DNA from: Mycobacterium haemophilum DSM 44634
GTDB taxonomy: Bacteria > Actinomycetota > Actinomycetes > Mycobacteriales > Mycobacteriaceae
Length of the DNA: 64,000 nucleotides
Reading direction: 5' to 3'
Assembly: GCF_000340435.2 (NCBI RefSeq)
Contig: NZ_CP011883.2
Location: forward strand, 3,270,687 to 3,334,686
Both the position numbers and the translations under genes were made by a program. The notes below the pieces were generated by a model. That model ran no database searches. It worked only from the letters and a program-made list of their open reading frames with translations, and had not been told where the DNA came from. Shown piece by piece: positions 1 through 8,496 of the stretch. Each line of letters begins with the position of its first letter. Positions within the stretch are counted from its first letter, which is position 1.

Positions 1-200
1 GATTCGTGCGCCATGACATGGCACCAGTGACACGCGGCGTAGCCGACGGACAACAGGATCGGCACATCGCGCGCAGCGGCGTCTGCCTGTGCCCGTGGCG
101 TCCATTGCTGCCAATGCACCGGGTTGTCGGCATGCTGGCGCAAATATGGGCTGGCGGCCAGGCCCAGGGTATTTGCGCGGGACGAATCAGCCGGGGTCAT
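1..200 (-). CDS. DUF255 thioredoxin-domain protein, N-terminal part (Rv1084-like)
   Basis: The gene runs off the left edge, and only about 66 N-terminal codons are present. The frame from the ATG at 200 reads MTPADSSRANTLGLAASPYL and continues with QHADNPVHW and a CHWCH motif. These are the hallmarks of the YyaL/DUF255 family, which combines a thioredoxin-like N-terminal domain with a six-hairpin glycosidase-like C-terminal domain. The CxxC-type pair in CHWC is visible; everything else lies outside the window. The start overlaps the end of the upstream small membrane gene by 14 nt, which suggests one transcript with mca. Family function is not well defined. Confidence 0.85.
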   Translation of the reverse strand, partial: MTPADSSRANTLGLAASPYLRQHADNPVHWQQWTPRAQADAAARDVPILLSVGYAACHWCHVMAHE

Positions 201-492
201 TGCCGGGTCCCGGTGGTCGCGCGGATCCGTTGCGATCGGTGCCGGGGGGCTCTTCACCAAGCTCACCGCCCAGGTCGGTGCCCTCGTCGGCGGCCTGATC
301 AAGCTCAGGGTGCTCAGGGTCGAACGATTTGGGGACCTTTCTTAGTTGCCGGTTCATTGACCGCAACAGCAACAACGTGGCGATCAACAGCAGCACGATA
401 ACCAGCAGGCCCATCGGGCTTGCCTTGCCAAAATCGGGCCCGTGGTGCTGCGGTGCGCCATCAGCAATCACGGTGAGAAAAATATGGCTCAC
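187..492 (-). CDS. small single-pass membrane protein downstream of mca (Rv1083-like)
   Basis: About 101 residues. The GTG start at 492 overlaps the mca stop in a GTGA arrangement, so the two genes look translationally coupled. A single hydrophobic segment (LLVIVLLLIATLLLL, roughly residues 30-45) is followed by a basic stretch and then an acidic, proline-rich soluble tail. This fits a bitopic inner-membrane protein with a cytosolic tail. I recall a gene of similar size at this position in M. tuberculosis, and no function is known to me. The 3' end overlaps the next gene, so all three probably form an operon. Confidence 0.7.
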   Translation of the reverse strand: MSHIFLTVIADGAPQHHGPDFGKASPMGLLVIVLLLIATLLLLRSMNRQLRKVPKSFDPEHPELDQAADEGTDLGGELGEEPPGTDRNGSARPPGPGNDPG

Positions 493-1361
493 CCGTCTGC
501 CTCGATTCCGGCGAACAAGTCGTGCTCCGGCACCCGGGTGGGGACCCGCGAGCGTGCCAACTCGAATTCCTCGGTCGGCCAGAGCCGCTGCTGCCAGGAG
601 ATCGGCGCCGCGAAAAATTCGGCTTTGGGGTCGATCTGGGTGGCGTGCGCCCGCAACGCGTCGTCGCGCTGGCTGAAATACGCCGAGCACTCGACGCGCG
701 TCGTCACCCGGGACTCAAACGGGTCGTGCTCGGGGTCCCACTGCGCGAGCCACTTGTCGAATGGACCAATTTGGCCATGCTTGGCGAATTCGTCGTGCAG
801 CACCTGCATCCGCGCCCGCAGAAAGCCGTGGTTGTAGTACAGCTTGGACACCGTCCACGGCTCGCCGGCGTCGCCGAAACGCCGATAGTCGCAGGCCGCC
901 TCGTAGGCATCGATCGAAACCTGGTGGCAGCGAATGTGGTCGGGATGCGGGTACCCGCCATTCTCGTCGTAGGTGGTCATCACGTGCGGACGAAACTCAC
1001 GAATCACCCGCACCAACGCCTCGGTGCATACTTCCAGCGGCATCAGCGCAAAGCAGTCGTCGGGCAGCGGGGGCGGCGGGTCGCCCTTGGGGAGGCCAGA
1101 GTCGATGAAGCCCAGCCAGGTGTGCTCAACCCCGAGGATCTCGGCTGCCTTCGCCATCTCGTCGCGGCGGATTTCGGCGATATGTCCATGTACATCGGGT
1201 AGGTCCATCGCCGGGTTGAGAATTTCGCCGCGCTCGCCGCCGGTCAACGTCACCACCAGCACCCGATGACCCTCGTCAGCGTAGCGGGCGAGAGTGGCAG
1301 CGCCCTTGCTGGACTCGTCGTCAGGGTGGGCGTGTACCGCCATCAACCGCAGTTCGCTCAC
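489..1361 (-). CDS. mca: mycothiol S-conjugate amidase Mca
   Basis: Zinc-dependent amidase of the LmbE/PIG-L family that cleaves mycothiol S-conjugates of electrophiles. It yields a mercapturic acid for export and glucosaminyl-inositol for mycothiol resynthesis in the cytosol. The start is taken as the GTG at 1361 (protein begins MSELRLMAVHAHPDDESS), preceded by a purine-rich AAGGGGG, giving 290 residues, close to the H37Rv length as I recall it. The metal-binding signatures HPDD near residue 12 and HPDH near residue 143 are both present. The longer open frame upstream of 1361 reads into the divergent promoter region and a repeat and is not credible coding sequence. Confidence 0.95.
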   Translation of the reverse strand: MSELRLMAVHAHPDDESSKGAATLARYADEGHRVLVVTLTGGERGEILNPAMDLPDVHGHIAEIRRDEMAKAAEILGVEHTWLGFIDSGLPKGDPPPPLPDDCFALMPLEVCTEALVRVIREFRPHVMTTYDENGGYPHPDHIRCHQVSIDAYEAACDYRRFGDAGEPWTVSKLYYNHGFLRARMQVLHDEFAKHGQIGPFDKWLAQWDPEHDPFESRVTTRVECSAYFSQRDDALRAHATQIDPKAEFFAAPISWQQRLWPTEEFELARSRVPTRVPEHDLFAGIEADG

Positions 1362-1469
1362 ATGCCCCCTTGTCCGTTCGCCGGTCGACCGCCTGAGCCT
1401 ATAATTCCAGTTCTCGATCGATGCATCCCGTCGGCAGGGGTGCGGCACCCGACAAGCCACCCATGAACC

Positions 1470-1541
1470 GCGCTGACGACGATGCAGAGCAAAGAGCGAT
1501 GTGGGGGCACCTCCCGCTTGCGGGGGAGAGGAGCGGCGCAG
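1470..1541 (+). repeat. MIRU-like element interrupted by a GC-rich hairpin
   Basis: The left part reads CGACGATGCAGAGC and the right part GAGAGGAGCGGCGCAGATGA, which are the two ends of a mycobacterial interspersed repetitive unit. Between them sits GGGGGCACCTCCCGCTTGCG and its continuation, a GC-rich stretch with inverted-repeat character. The element lies in the divergent mca/DUF4307 promoter region and ends on the ATG of the DUF4307 gene, so it supplies the leader and perhaps the ribosome-binding region of that gene. Related units occur at 40.05 kb and 56.85 kb in this window. Confidence 0.6.
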
Positions 1542-1976
1542 ATGAACCCAGCTGCCCTCCCGCTTCCCGAGACCCGTTACGGACGTCCCCGACTGTCCGC
1601 CAAATCGCGGCGCCGCGGCGTCATCGCCCTGGCCGTGTTGGCCGTCACTGCCGGCACCGCCATCGCTGTCATCGGCTACCAACGGCTCGGCACCAGCGAC
1701 GTCGCGGGCTCGCTGGCCGGCTACCAAGTGATCGACGACGAGACGGTGTTGGTGACGATCAGCGTGACGCGCTCCGACCCGTCGCGTCCGGTGGATTGCA
1801 TTGTGCGGGTTCGGTCCAAAGACGGCAGCGAGACAGGTAGGCGTGAGGTGCTGGTCGCGCCATCCGAGGCGACCACGGTGCAGGTGACGACGACGGTCAA
1901 ATCCGCCCGACCACCGGTGATGGCCGATATCTATGGCTGCGGCACCGACGTGCCGGGATACCTGCGCCCAGCCTGA
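1542..1976 (+). CDS. DUF4307-type membrane-anchored protein (Rv1081c-like)
   Basis: 144 residues from the ATG at 1542 (MNPAALPLPETRYGR). The N-terminus is basic (SAKSRRRG), followed by one membrane segment (about residues 28-48, VIALAVLAVTAGTAIAVIGY). An extracytoplasmic beta-rich domain of about 95 residues follows, with two cysteines (CIVRV and YGCGT) that could form a disulfide. Length and layout match the DUF4307 proteins found next to greA in actinobacteria. Function is unknown. An upstream in-frame extension would be encoded by the MIRU-like repeat, so the ATG at 1542 is preferred. It is divergent from mca and upstream of greA. Confidence 0.8.
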   Translation: MNPAALPLPETRYGRPRLSAKSRRRGVIALAVLAVTAGTAIAVIGYQRLGTSDVAGSLAGYQVIDDETVLVTISVTRSDPSRPVDCIVRVRSKDGSETGRREVLVAPSEATTVQVTTTVKSARPPVMADIYGCGTDVPGYLRPA

Positions 1977-2047
1977 CCGAGCGACAAATGCTAGCCGACG
2001 AATATGACGTCACCCAGCTATTTTCGCGGTGGTAACATGAGTAAATG

Positions 2048-2069
2048 CACGGTTCCTACTGGGACCGTG
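2048..2069. other. inverted repeat upstream of greA
   Basis: CACGGTTCC and GGGACCGTG are separated by TACT, a near-perfect 9-bp stem with one non-Watson-Crick pair. It lies 72 nt after the DUF4307 stop and about 130 nt before greA. It could terminate the upstream gene or act in the greA leader. No U-tract follows. Confidence 0.4.
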
Positions 2070-2200
2070 TATTGCTGCATTAGTGGCCGTGAGCGGAATG
2101 AAGCAGCGGCACACGGGGCGACCCGGATACGTCCCGGGCAGCGGGGGATCAAATACTTACGCGAATTACGCGGAGCCGAGAACACAAGGAGCGCGACGAG

Positions 2201-2695
2201 ATGACGGATACTCAGGTGACCTGGTTGACCCAGGAGTCACATGACCGACTCAAGGCCGAGCTCGACCAGTTGATCGCGAATCGTCCGGTCATCGCCGCGG
2301 AAATCAACGACCGCCGCGAGGAGGGTGACCTGCGCGAGAACGGCGGATATCACGCCGCCCGCGAGGAGCAGGGCCAGCAGGAAGCCCGCATTCGCCAACT
2401 GCAGGACCTGCTCAACAACGCGAAGGTCGGCGAAGCACCCAAGCAGTCCGGCGTGGCGCTGCCCGGCTCGGTGGTCAAGGTCTACTACAACGGCGACAAG
2501 TCCGACACCGAGACATTCCTCATCGCCACTCGCCAGGAGGGCGTCAACGAGGGCAAGCTCGAGGTGTACTCACCAAACTCACCACTGGGTGGCGCCCTGA
2601 TCGACGCCAAGGTGGGTGAGACCCGCAGCTACACCGTGCCCAACGGCAACACCGTCAAGGTGACGTTGGTCAGCGCGGAGCCGTATCACTCGTAA
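2201..2695 (+). CDS. greA: transcription elongation factor GreA
   Basis: 164 residues, the standard GreA length. The N-terminal coiled coil spans about residues 10-75 and carries the acidic tip (DRREEGDLRENGGYHAAREE), whose acidic residues enter the RNA polymerase secondary channel and stimulate cleavage of backtracked RNA. The C-terminal FKBP-like domain follows (GSVVKVYYNGD through SPLGGALIDAKVG). The start ATG at 2201 is preceded by AAGGAGCG. It is transcribed alone, and a 224-nt leader with an inverted repeat separates it from the upstream gene. Confidence 0.98.
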   Translation: MTDTQVTWLTQESHDRLKAELDQLIANRPVIAAEINDRREEGDLRENGGYHAAREEQGQQEARIRQLQDLLNNAKVGEAPKQSGVALPGSVVKVYYNGDKSDTETFLIATRQEGVNEGKLEVYSPNSPLGGALIDAKVGETRSYTVPNGNTVKVTLVSAEPYHS

Positions 2696-2748
2696 GTACC
2701 GCGAGCGTGAATCCTGCGACGGCTAAGCGGCGTGTCGCGTCGTCAGGT

Positions 2749-3930
2749 TCACAGTCGGCGCAGTTGGTTCAGCGCCTGCTCGAGGTCACCCAGCAGGTCG
2801 TCGACATCCTCAATGCCGACCGAAAGCCGCACCAGGTCGTCGGGGACTTCCAGCTGCGATCCGGCCGTCGACGCGTGCGTCATGGCGCTGGGATGCTCGA
2901 TCAGCGACTCCACCCCACCCAAGGATTCAGCCAAGATAAACACCTTGGTGCGGGCGCACAGATCCTGGGCGGCTTGCCGGCCGGCACGCATCCGCAGCGA
3001 AACCATGCCGCCGAAGCCACGCATCTGCCGTGCGGCGACCTCATGGCCGGGATGGCTGGGCAAGCCCGGATACAGCACGGCGCTCACCGAGGGATGCCCG
3101 GCCAGGAATTCTGCTACCGCAATGGCGTTTTCGTTGTGCCGCTGCATCCGCAGCACTAACGTCTTCAAGCCGCGCATCGTGAGGTACGCGTCGAACGGGC
3201 TTGGCACCGCTCCGGCTCCGTTCTGCAGGAAGCCGAAAGCCTGGTCCAGCTCGTCGTCGTTGGTGACCAGGGCGCCGCCCACCACGTCGGAGTGGCCACC
3301 GATGTATTTGGTGGTCGAATGCAACACGACATCCGCCCCCAGCGTCAGCGGCTGTTGCAGCGCGGGTGACGCAAAGGTGTTGTCCACCAACACCTTTGCC
3401 GAATTTTTCCGGCCGACCTCGGCAATGGCCGCGATGTCGGCGATGGACAGCAACGGATTGGTCGGTGTTTCCACCCATATCAGCCGGGTCCGTGGCGTGA
3501 TCGCGGCGCGGACCGCGTCAAGGTCAGGTAGCGGTACCGGCGTGTAGGCGACGTTCCATTGGGTAAAGACCTTGTCGATCAGCCGGAAGGTGCCGCCGTA
3601 GGCGTCGTCCGGGATGACCACGTGGTCGCCCGGTCGCAGCATTGCCCGCAAAGCACAGTCGCTTGCGGCCATCCCGGAACTGAAGGCCCGCGCGAAAGCG
3701 CCGTCTTCGACCGCGGCCAGGGATGCCTCCAAAGCGGCGCGAGTCGGGTTGCCGGTGCGTGCGTATTCGAATCCGCCGCGCAACCCGCCGACGCCGTCTT
3801 GGGCAAACGTGCTGCTGGCATAAATCGGGGCGTTCACCGCCCCGGTTGCCGGATCCGGGCGATAGCCAGCATGGATAGCTTTGGTGGCTAGTCCGATGCT
3901 GCCGTGGTGTCCCTGGTGATCTTCGCTCAT
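2749..3930 (-). CDS. metB: cystathionine gamma-synthase / gamma-lyase family PLP enzyme MetB
   Basis: 393 residues. It belongs to the Cys/Met-metabolism PLP enzyme family, condensing an activated homoserine with cysteine to cystathionine (synthase) or acting as a gamma-lyase. The PLP lysine lies in LHSTTKYIGGHSDVVGG, about residues 207-223. The ARTGNPTR and SSGMAA motifs bind cofactor, and SLGGVESLIEHPS is the C-terminal signature. It sits downstream of cbs and pra on the same strand, so the reverse transsulfuration pair cbs/metB is clustered. The gap to pra is only 6 nt, consistent with an operon. Confidence 0.95.
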   Translation of the reverse strand: MSEDHQGHHGSIGLATKAIHAGYRPDPATGAVNAPIYASSTFAQDGVGGLRGGFEYARTGNPTRAALEASLAAVEDGAFARAFSSGMAASDCALRAMLRPGDHVVIPDDAYGGTFRLIDKVFTQWNVAYTPVPLPDLDAVRAAITPRTRLIWVETPTNPLLSIADIAAIAEVGRKNSAKVLVDNTFASPALQQPLTLGADVVLHSTTKYIGGHSDVVGGALVTNDDELDQAFGFLQNGAGAVPSPFDAYLTMRGLKTLVLRMQRHNENAIAVAEFLAGHPSVSAVLYPGLPSHPGHEVAARQMRGFGGMVSLRMRAGRQAAQDLCARTKVFILAESLGGVESLIEHPSAMTHASTAGSQLEVPDDLVRLSVGIEDVDDLLGDLEQALNQLRRL

Positions 3931-3936
3931 CGACGA

Positions 3937-4620
3937 TCAGATCGGCAGACACACCGTCGTCATGATCTTGTCCGCCAGGGTTTGCCGTTTGGCGTCCCAC
4001 AGCGGGAACAAGAACCCGATGTAACAGATGATCGCGTCGACGAAGTGTGCCAGCTGGCGCACCACCGACATCCCGAAACCGATGGGCTGCCCAGTGGTCT
4101 CGCTGACCACCTTGAACTTCATCACCGTCTTGCCGATGCTAGAGCCGGTGGTGCCCTGGCGGTAGCCGTAGTTCCAGACCAGGTAGGCCATCGCCACCAG
4201 CCATGCGAACCAGAACGCCAACATGCCGATGCCGGTGGGCTGGGTGGCGCAGTACTGGTTGACGTTGTATTGCGTGATGTCGGTGACGCACGCCTCTTGC
4301 ATCGTCAGCGTCTGAATCAACAGGCCAATGCCGAGCACAACCGCGGCCGGAATGTTGTCGATGATGTAGGCCAGCACCCGGGTAATCCAGGGTGTGTAGG
4401 CCTCCGTAGGCAGTGCGCGGATCGCCGGTCCAGGTGGGGGCGGCGCGTACCCGCCGGCGGGTGGCGGAGGCGGCGGGTACGAACCGCCGGGCGGCGGAGG
4501 CGGCGGGTAGGCAGCGCCCGGCTCAGACGGGGCAGGCGCAGCCTCATACCCACCGGATGACCCAGGCGGGGGCGGAGCAGGTGGCGGGTTAGACCCGCTA
4601 GGCGGCGGTTGATCGGTCAT
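3937..4620 (-). CDS. pra: proline-rich antigen homolog Pra (RDD-domain membrane protein)
   Basis: 227 residues from the ATG at 4620, which has GGAAGG seven bases upstream. The first 75 residues are almost entirely Pro, Gly, Ser and Tyr with repeated PPPPPGGSYPPP-like units. An RDD domain follows with membrane segments near residues 95-115, 135-160 and 195-215. Polar RDD signatures (SSIGKTVMKFKVV, LADKIMTT) are present. It corresponds to the 36-kDa proline-rich antigen of M. leprae and M. tuberculosis Rv1078. Its biochemical role is unknown. It lies between cbs and metB on the same strand. Confidence 0.93.
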   Translation of the reverse strand: MTDQPPPSGSNPPPAPPPPGSSGGYEAAPAPSEPGAAYPPPPPPGGSYPPPPPPAGGYAPPPPGPAIRALPTEAYTPWITRVLAYIIDNIPAAVVLGIGLLIQTLTMQEACVTDITQYNVNQYCATQPTGIGMLAFWFAWLVAMAYLVWNYGYRQGTTGSSIGKTVMKFKVVSETTGQPIGFGMSVVRQLAHFVDAIICYIGFLFPLWDAKRQTLADKIMTTVCLPI

Positions 4621-4767
4621 GGGCAACCTTCCACTGCGGAGGAGCTGAACTAGGCCGCATTACCCTACCTGAGAACGAGTTCGCGCAGCGAGCGGGCGAG
4701 GGCTTCGGCGCATCAGCGGTCGCCGTATTTGTTTGTAGCCGAATTAATTTGCGGCCCGATCACCCCG

Positions 4768-6162
4768 CTAGCGTCGCGGCGCGCCCTCCGAGAGGAAACC
4801 CAACAAGTCGTATCGAGTAATGACCCCAACCGGTTTGCCCTTCTCCACCACCATCAACGCGTCCGAGTCGCGCAGCGCCTTGCCGGCCACACTGACCAAC
4901 TCACCGGCGCCGATTAGCCGCAGCGGCGGGCTCATGTGTTCCGAGACGGCGTCGGCCAAGCTGGCACGACCTTCGAACACGGCCGAAAGCAGTTCCCGTT
5001 CAGAGACGCTGCCGGCGACCTCGCCCGCCATCACCGGCGGCTCGGCGCCGACAACCGGGATCTGGGAGACCGCGTACTCACGCAGAATGCCAATGGCGTC
5101 ACGCACCGTCTCCGACGGATGGGTGTGCACCAAGTCGGGCAGCGCGCCCGATTTCCGGCGCAACACATCACCCACCGTGGGCTGCTCGGTCGACCCGTCC
5201 AGGCGGCTACGCAGGAACCCATACGACGACATCCAGGCGTCATTGAAGATCTTCGACATGTAGCCACGGCCGCCGTCCGGCAGCAAGACCACGACCAACG
5301 CGTCCGGCCCAGCTTCCTCGGCCACCTGCAAGGCGGCCACAACCGCCATGCCGCACGACCCGCCGACCAGCATCGCTTCTTCGCGGGCCAACCGCCTGGT
5401 CATATTGAACGAGTCGGAGTCAGACACCGCGATGATCTGATCGGGCACCGTCGGGTCGTACGCCGCCGGCCAGAAGTCCTCGCCCACCCCCTCGACCAGA
5501 TATGGCCGGCCGGTACCACCCGAATACACCGACCCTTCCGGGTCGGCACCGATAATGCGTACCGATCCGCCGGACACCTCCTTGAGGTAGCGGCCCGCGC
5601 CGGTGATCGTCCCGCCAGTACCGATGCCGGCGACGAAATGGGTGACCTTGCCGTCGGTGTCGGCCCAAATCTCGGGGCCGGTGGTCTCGTAGTGGCTGGC
5701 CGGTCCTGCTGGGTTGGCGTACTGGTCGGGTTTCCAAGCACCGTCGATCTCCGCGACCAACCGGTCGGAAACGCTGTAGTAGCTGTCCGGGTCGTCGGGC
5801 GGGACGGCCGTCGGACACACGACGACCTCTGCGCCGTAGGCCAGCAGGACATTCCGTTTATCCTCGCTGACTTTGTCGGGGCAGACGAACACACACTTAT
5901 ACCCGCGATGCTGGGCGACCAAAGCCAGACCAACACCGGTATTGCCCGACGTAGGTTCGACGATGGTGCCACCCGGCTTCAGCTGACCGCTGGCCTCTGC
6001 CGCATCGATCATCTTGGCCGCGATCCGGTCCTTGGAGCTACTCCCGGGGTTGAGATATTCGACCTTTGCCGCCACGGTTCCGGCGCCGGCCGGGACGACG
6101 GAATTCAGGCGGACCAGTGGCGTGCCGCCGATGAGGTCACTGATGTGCTGCGCAATCCGCAT
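4768..6162 (-). CDS. cbs: cystathionine beta-synthase Cbs
   Basis: 464 residues with an N-terminal fold-type II PLP domain and a C-terminal pair of CBS (Bateman) domains. The Schiff-base lysine is in SSKDRIAAKM near residue 44; SGNTG near residues 71-75 and GTGGTITG near 178-185 bind PLP phosphate. The CBS pair spans about residues 335-460 (VGDVLRRKSG to YDLLGFLSEG). It condenses serine with homocysteine to cystathionine, and the neighbouring MetB then handles cystathionine. The Bateman domains may give nucleotide-dependent control, as in eukaryotic enzymes. The 141-nt gap to pra could carry its own signals. Confidence 0.96.
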   Translation of the reverse strand: MRIAQHISDLIGGTPLVRLNSVVPAGAGTVAAKVEYLNPGSSSKDRIAAKMIDAAEASGQLKPGGTIVEPTSGNTGVGLALVAQHRGYKCVFVCPDKVSEDKRNVLLAYGAEVVVCPTAVPPDDPDSYYSVSDRLVAEIDGAWKPDQYANPAGPASHYETTGPEIWADTDGKVTHFVAGIGTGGTITGAGRYLKEVSGGSVRIIGADPEGSVYSGGTGRPYLVEGVGEDFWPAAYDPTVPDQIIAVSDSDSFNMTRRLAREEAMLVGGSCGMAVVAALQVAEEAGPDALVVVLLPDGGRGYMSKIFNDAWMSSYGFLRSRLDGSTEQPTVGDVLRRKSGALPDLVHTHPSETVRDAIGILREYAVSQIPVVGAEPPVMAGEVAGSVSERELLSAVFEGRASLADAVSEHMSPPLRLIGAGELVSVAGKALRDSDALMVVEKGKPVGVITRYDLLGFLSEGAPRR

Positions 6163-6232
6163 GCGTTCATCGTCTCAGGCGAATTTTTGCCACCGACAAC
6201 CACTCGGGGTGATGGCGGGCCACCCCGATCCG

Positions 6233-7300
6233 CTATCCGGTGGCCTCGCGGATGTACTCGCCAATCTGGCGCAGCGAACGGACCGCCTCCGGCACCAGTG
6301 GCGCGGCCAGCTGAAAGTCGTGGACCTGGCCAGGCCAGACCCGTACCTCGGCCGGCACACCAACCGCCGCCAGCCGGCTGGCGGCCAACTGCGCGTCGTG
6401 CAGCAGCACCTCAGATCCAGAAACGTGAATCAAAGTCCGCGGCAGGCCGGGTTTGATGTGTTCCAAGGGTTCATAGATCTCTTCTGGCTTGCCGTCGACT
6501 TTGCACTGCGCAGCCGCGCTAGCAACCAATGCGACAAGCGCGTCGAATGCCCTTGCCGGGAACATTGCGTCGCTCTTAATGTTGGGATGCGCCTGTTTGT
6601 ATTCCTTTGCTAGCTGCAGCAGTGGCGAGATAGCCACCAGCGCTGCTGGCTCCTCGCCTTCGTCCTGCAGCCGCTGCGCGAGCGCAAGCGCGAGATATCC
6701 ACCGGCGGAATCCCCAGCCAGCACAATCTGCCCGGGGTGGTATCCGCGCACCCGCAACGACCGGTACGCGTCGTAACAGTCCTCGAGGGCCATCCCGATC
6801 GAGTGCTTAGGCAGCAGCCGATAATTGACCACAAGAACCGGCGAGTCAGCAAAGTTCGACAGCGTCTCGACGAGCTTGCCGTGCGAGTTTGCTCCACAGG
6901 TCAAGAACGCACCGCCGTGCAAGTAGATAATTACCCGCCGGCTGCCGTCCGCGGGTAGCACTCCAGGCGCTCGCACTAGCTGAGCTGACGCGTTGGGCAA
7001 GCTCACCGCGGCCCGAATGGCTGCGGACCTGGGGAGCAGAACGCTGGACGCCACATCGATGAGGCCCCACGGCCACGGCACGCTAGGAATGTAGCTGCCG
7101 ACCGCCAAAGCTGGCCGGATCGTGAGTCGTGACGCCAGCGTGGCAACTCGCGCAGCAACGCTGGGCCCGGATTCGAGAACCTCGACCGGGGCACCGTCAC
7201 TGATCGCGAATCTGCGGGCCTCAACTCTACGTGCCGTGAATACCTCATGTGGGCGGATGGCATCACGGGGTGAGCCGGATACCTTGCTGAGTGCGGTCAT
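6233..7300 (-). CDS. lipU: HSL-type esterase/lipase LipU
   Basis: Alpha/beta hydrolase of the hormone-sensitive-lipase family, 355 residues. The oxyanion-hole motif HGGAF lies near residue 128 and the nucleophile elbow GDSAGG near residue 197. The catalytic Asp/His pair is plausibly in the C-terminal SEVLLHDAQ and GQVHDFQ segments. Substrates are probably acyl esters, and no signal peptide is seen. It is somewhat longer than the H37Rv annotation I recall because it starts upstream; the whole N-terminus is compatible with coding. It is transcribed in the direction of cbs, 70 nt upstream of it. Confidence 0.92.
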   Translation of the reverse strand: MTALSKVSGSPRDAIRPHEVFTARRVEARRFAISDGAPVEVLESGPSVAARVATLASRLTIRPALAVGSYIPSVPWPWGLIDVASSVLLPRSAAIRAAVSLPNASAQLVRAPGVLPADGSRRVIIYLHGGAFLTCGANSHGKLVETLSNFADSPVLVVNYRLLPKHSIGMALEDCYDAYRSLRVRGYHPGQIVLAGDSAGGYLALALAQRLQDEGEEPAALVAISPLLQLAKEYKQAHPNIKSDAMFPARAFDALVALVASAAAQCKVDGKPEEIYEPLEHIKPGLPRTLIHVSGSEVLLHDAQLAASRLAAVGVPAEVRVWPGQVHDFQLAAPLVPEAVRSLRQIGEYIREATG

Positions 7301-7524
7301 GTCGACACTTCCTACGCCTTTGTAGTTATGTGACGAGGCGGCTAAGCGTCCGGTTCAAACCGCTCCCCGGGGCGTTCAACCAACCTCTCGGACTTAGCTT
7401 GCCAGCCGTTTCTGAGTAAAACGTTTGAAGAGTCTGATTCGATACCACAATTGATCCACACCGTAATCGCGTTATTTCTCAGCTCCTCAAGCAAATGTCA
7501 TCGTGGCCGTCTTAAACTAGTGGC

Positions 7525-8415
7525 GTGACCGTAAGGGTGCCGCGGCGGTCGATGATCGCTCTGGCCACAGCGGGTGCACTCGCCTCGACAGGCACGGCCT
7601 ATCTGGGCGCACGTAATCTGCTGGTTGGCCAGGCGACACACGCGCGCACTGTCATCCCTAAATCCTGGGATATCCCGCCACGCGCCGACGGCGTGTACGC
7701 CCCCGACGGCGGGCCCGGGCAGCGCTGGCAGCGCGGCGTGCCTGCCGACCTGCATCTCATGATTTTTGGTGACTCCACGGCGACCGGGTATGGCTGCGGC
7801 AGCGCCGAGCAGGTGCCGGGCGTGCTCATCGCGCGCGGACTGGCAGAGCAGACCGGTAAGCGGATCCGGCTGAGCACCAAAGCTATTGTCGGCGCCACCT
7901 CAAAAGGCGTGTGCGGCCAAGTCGATGCGATGTTCGTGGCGGGACCGCCGCCGGACGTGGCGGTGATGATGATCGGCGCTAACGACGTCACCGCACTCAA
8001 CGGCGTCAGCCAGTCGGCGCGACGGCTGGGCTTGGCGGTGCACAGATTGCACACCGGGGGTGCGGTGGTGGTCGTTGGGACCTGCCCGGATCTGGGGGTC
8101 ATCTCCGCCATCCCGCAGCCACTGCGCTGGCTGGCAAGCACTCGGGGGCTGCGGCTGGCCCGAGCCCAAGCCGCGGCCGTCAGGGCAGCCGGCGGTGTGC
8201 CGGTACCGCTGGCGCACCTGCTGGCCCCCCAATTCCGGGCCACGCCCGAGCAGATGTTTTCCGCCGACGGTTACCACCCCTCGGCGACGGCATATGCGCT
8301 GGCGGCCGACCAGCTGCTGCGGGTGCTGTGCGACGCGCTGGGCGACAAGAGCAACCCCCCGGTGCCGCAGTCGCCCTTGCGGCCCGGGCCGTCCGAACCA
8401 GAGGGCAGCGACTAG
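7525..8415 (+). CDS. secreted SGNH/GDSL hydrolase (Rv1075c-like)
   Basis: About 296 residues. An N-terminal hydrophobic segment (ALATAGALASTGTAYLGARN) acts as a signal peptide or anchor. The SGNH blocks follow: block I with the nucleophile in FGDSTATGYG near residue 82, a Gly in block II, block III GANDV near residue 152, and block V with a Asp/His pair in SADGYHPS near residue 250. This is a serine esterase family acting on acyl esters in the cell envelope. It starts on a GTG and is divergent from lipU, so two esterases share a 224-nt promoter region. It probably shares a transcript with fadA3, 80 nt downstream. Confidence 0.9.
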   Translation: MTVRVPRRSMIALATAGALASTGTAYLGARNLLVGQATHARTVIPKSWDIPPRADGVYAPDGGPGQRWQRGVPADLHLMIFGDSTATGYGCGSAEQVPGVLIARGLAEQTGKRIRLSTKAIVGATSKGVCGQVDAMFVAGPPPDVAVMMIGANDVTALNGVSQSARRLGLAVHRLHTGGAVVVVGTCPDLGVISAIPQPLRWLASTRGLRLARAQAAAVRAAGGVPVPLAHLLAPQFRATPEQMFSADGYHPSATAYALAADQLLRVLCDALGDKSNPPVPQSPLRPGPSEPEGSD

Positions 8416-8496
8416 ATTTAGCTACGTCTTCTTACGGCTCGTCGCCGGTGGCCTACCACCTGTCTGTGAGCCTGCACCCCAATGGAGGGAATCACC

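Noticed and set aside
1362..1727. N-terminal extension of Mca
   Set aside because: It crosses the divergent promoter and the MIRU-like repeat; the Mca sequence clearly starts at the GTG at 1361.
2004..2204. 66-codon ORF in the greA leader
   Set aside because: It runs across the inverted repeat and into the greA start with no coding character.
4936..6456. 506-codon plus-strand open frame over cbs
   Set aside because: It is antisense to cbs in a GC-rich genome; composition is Arg/His/Gly rich with no domain, and cbs on the other strand has all catalytic motifs.
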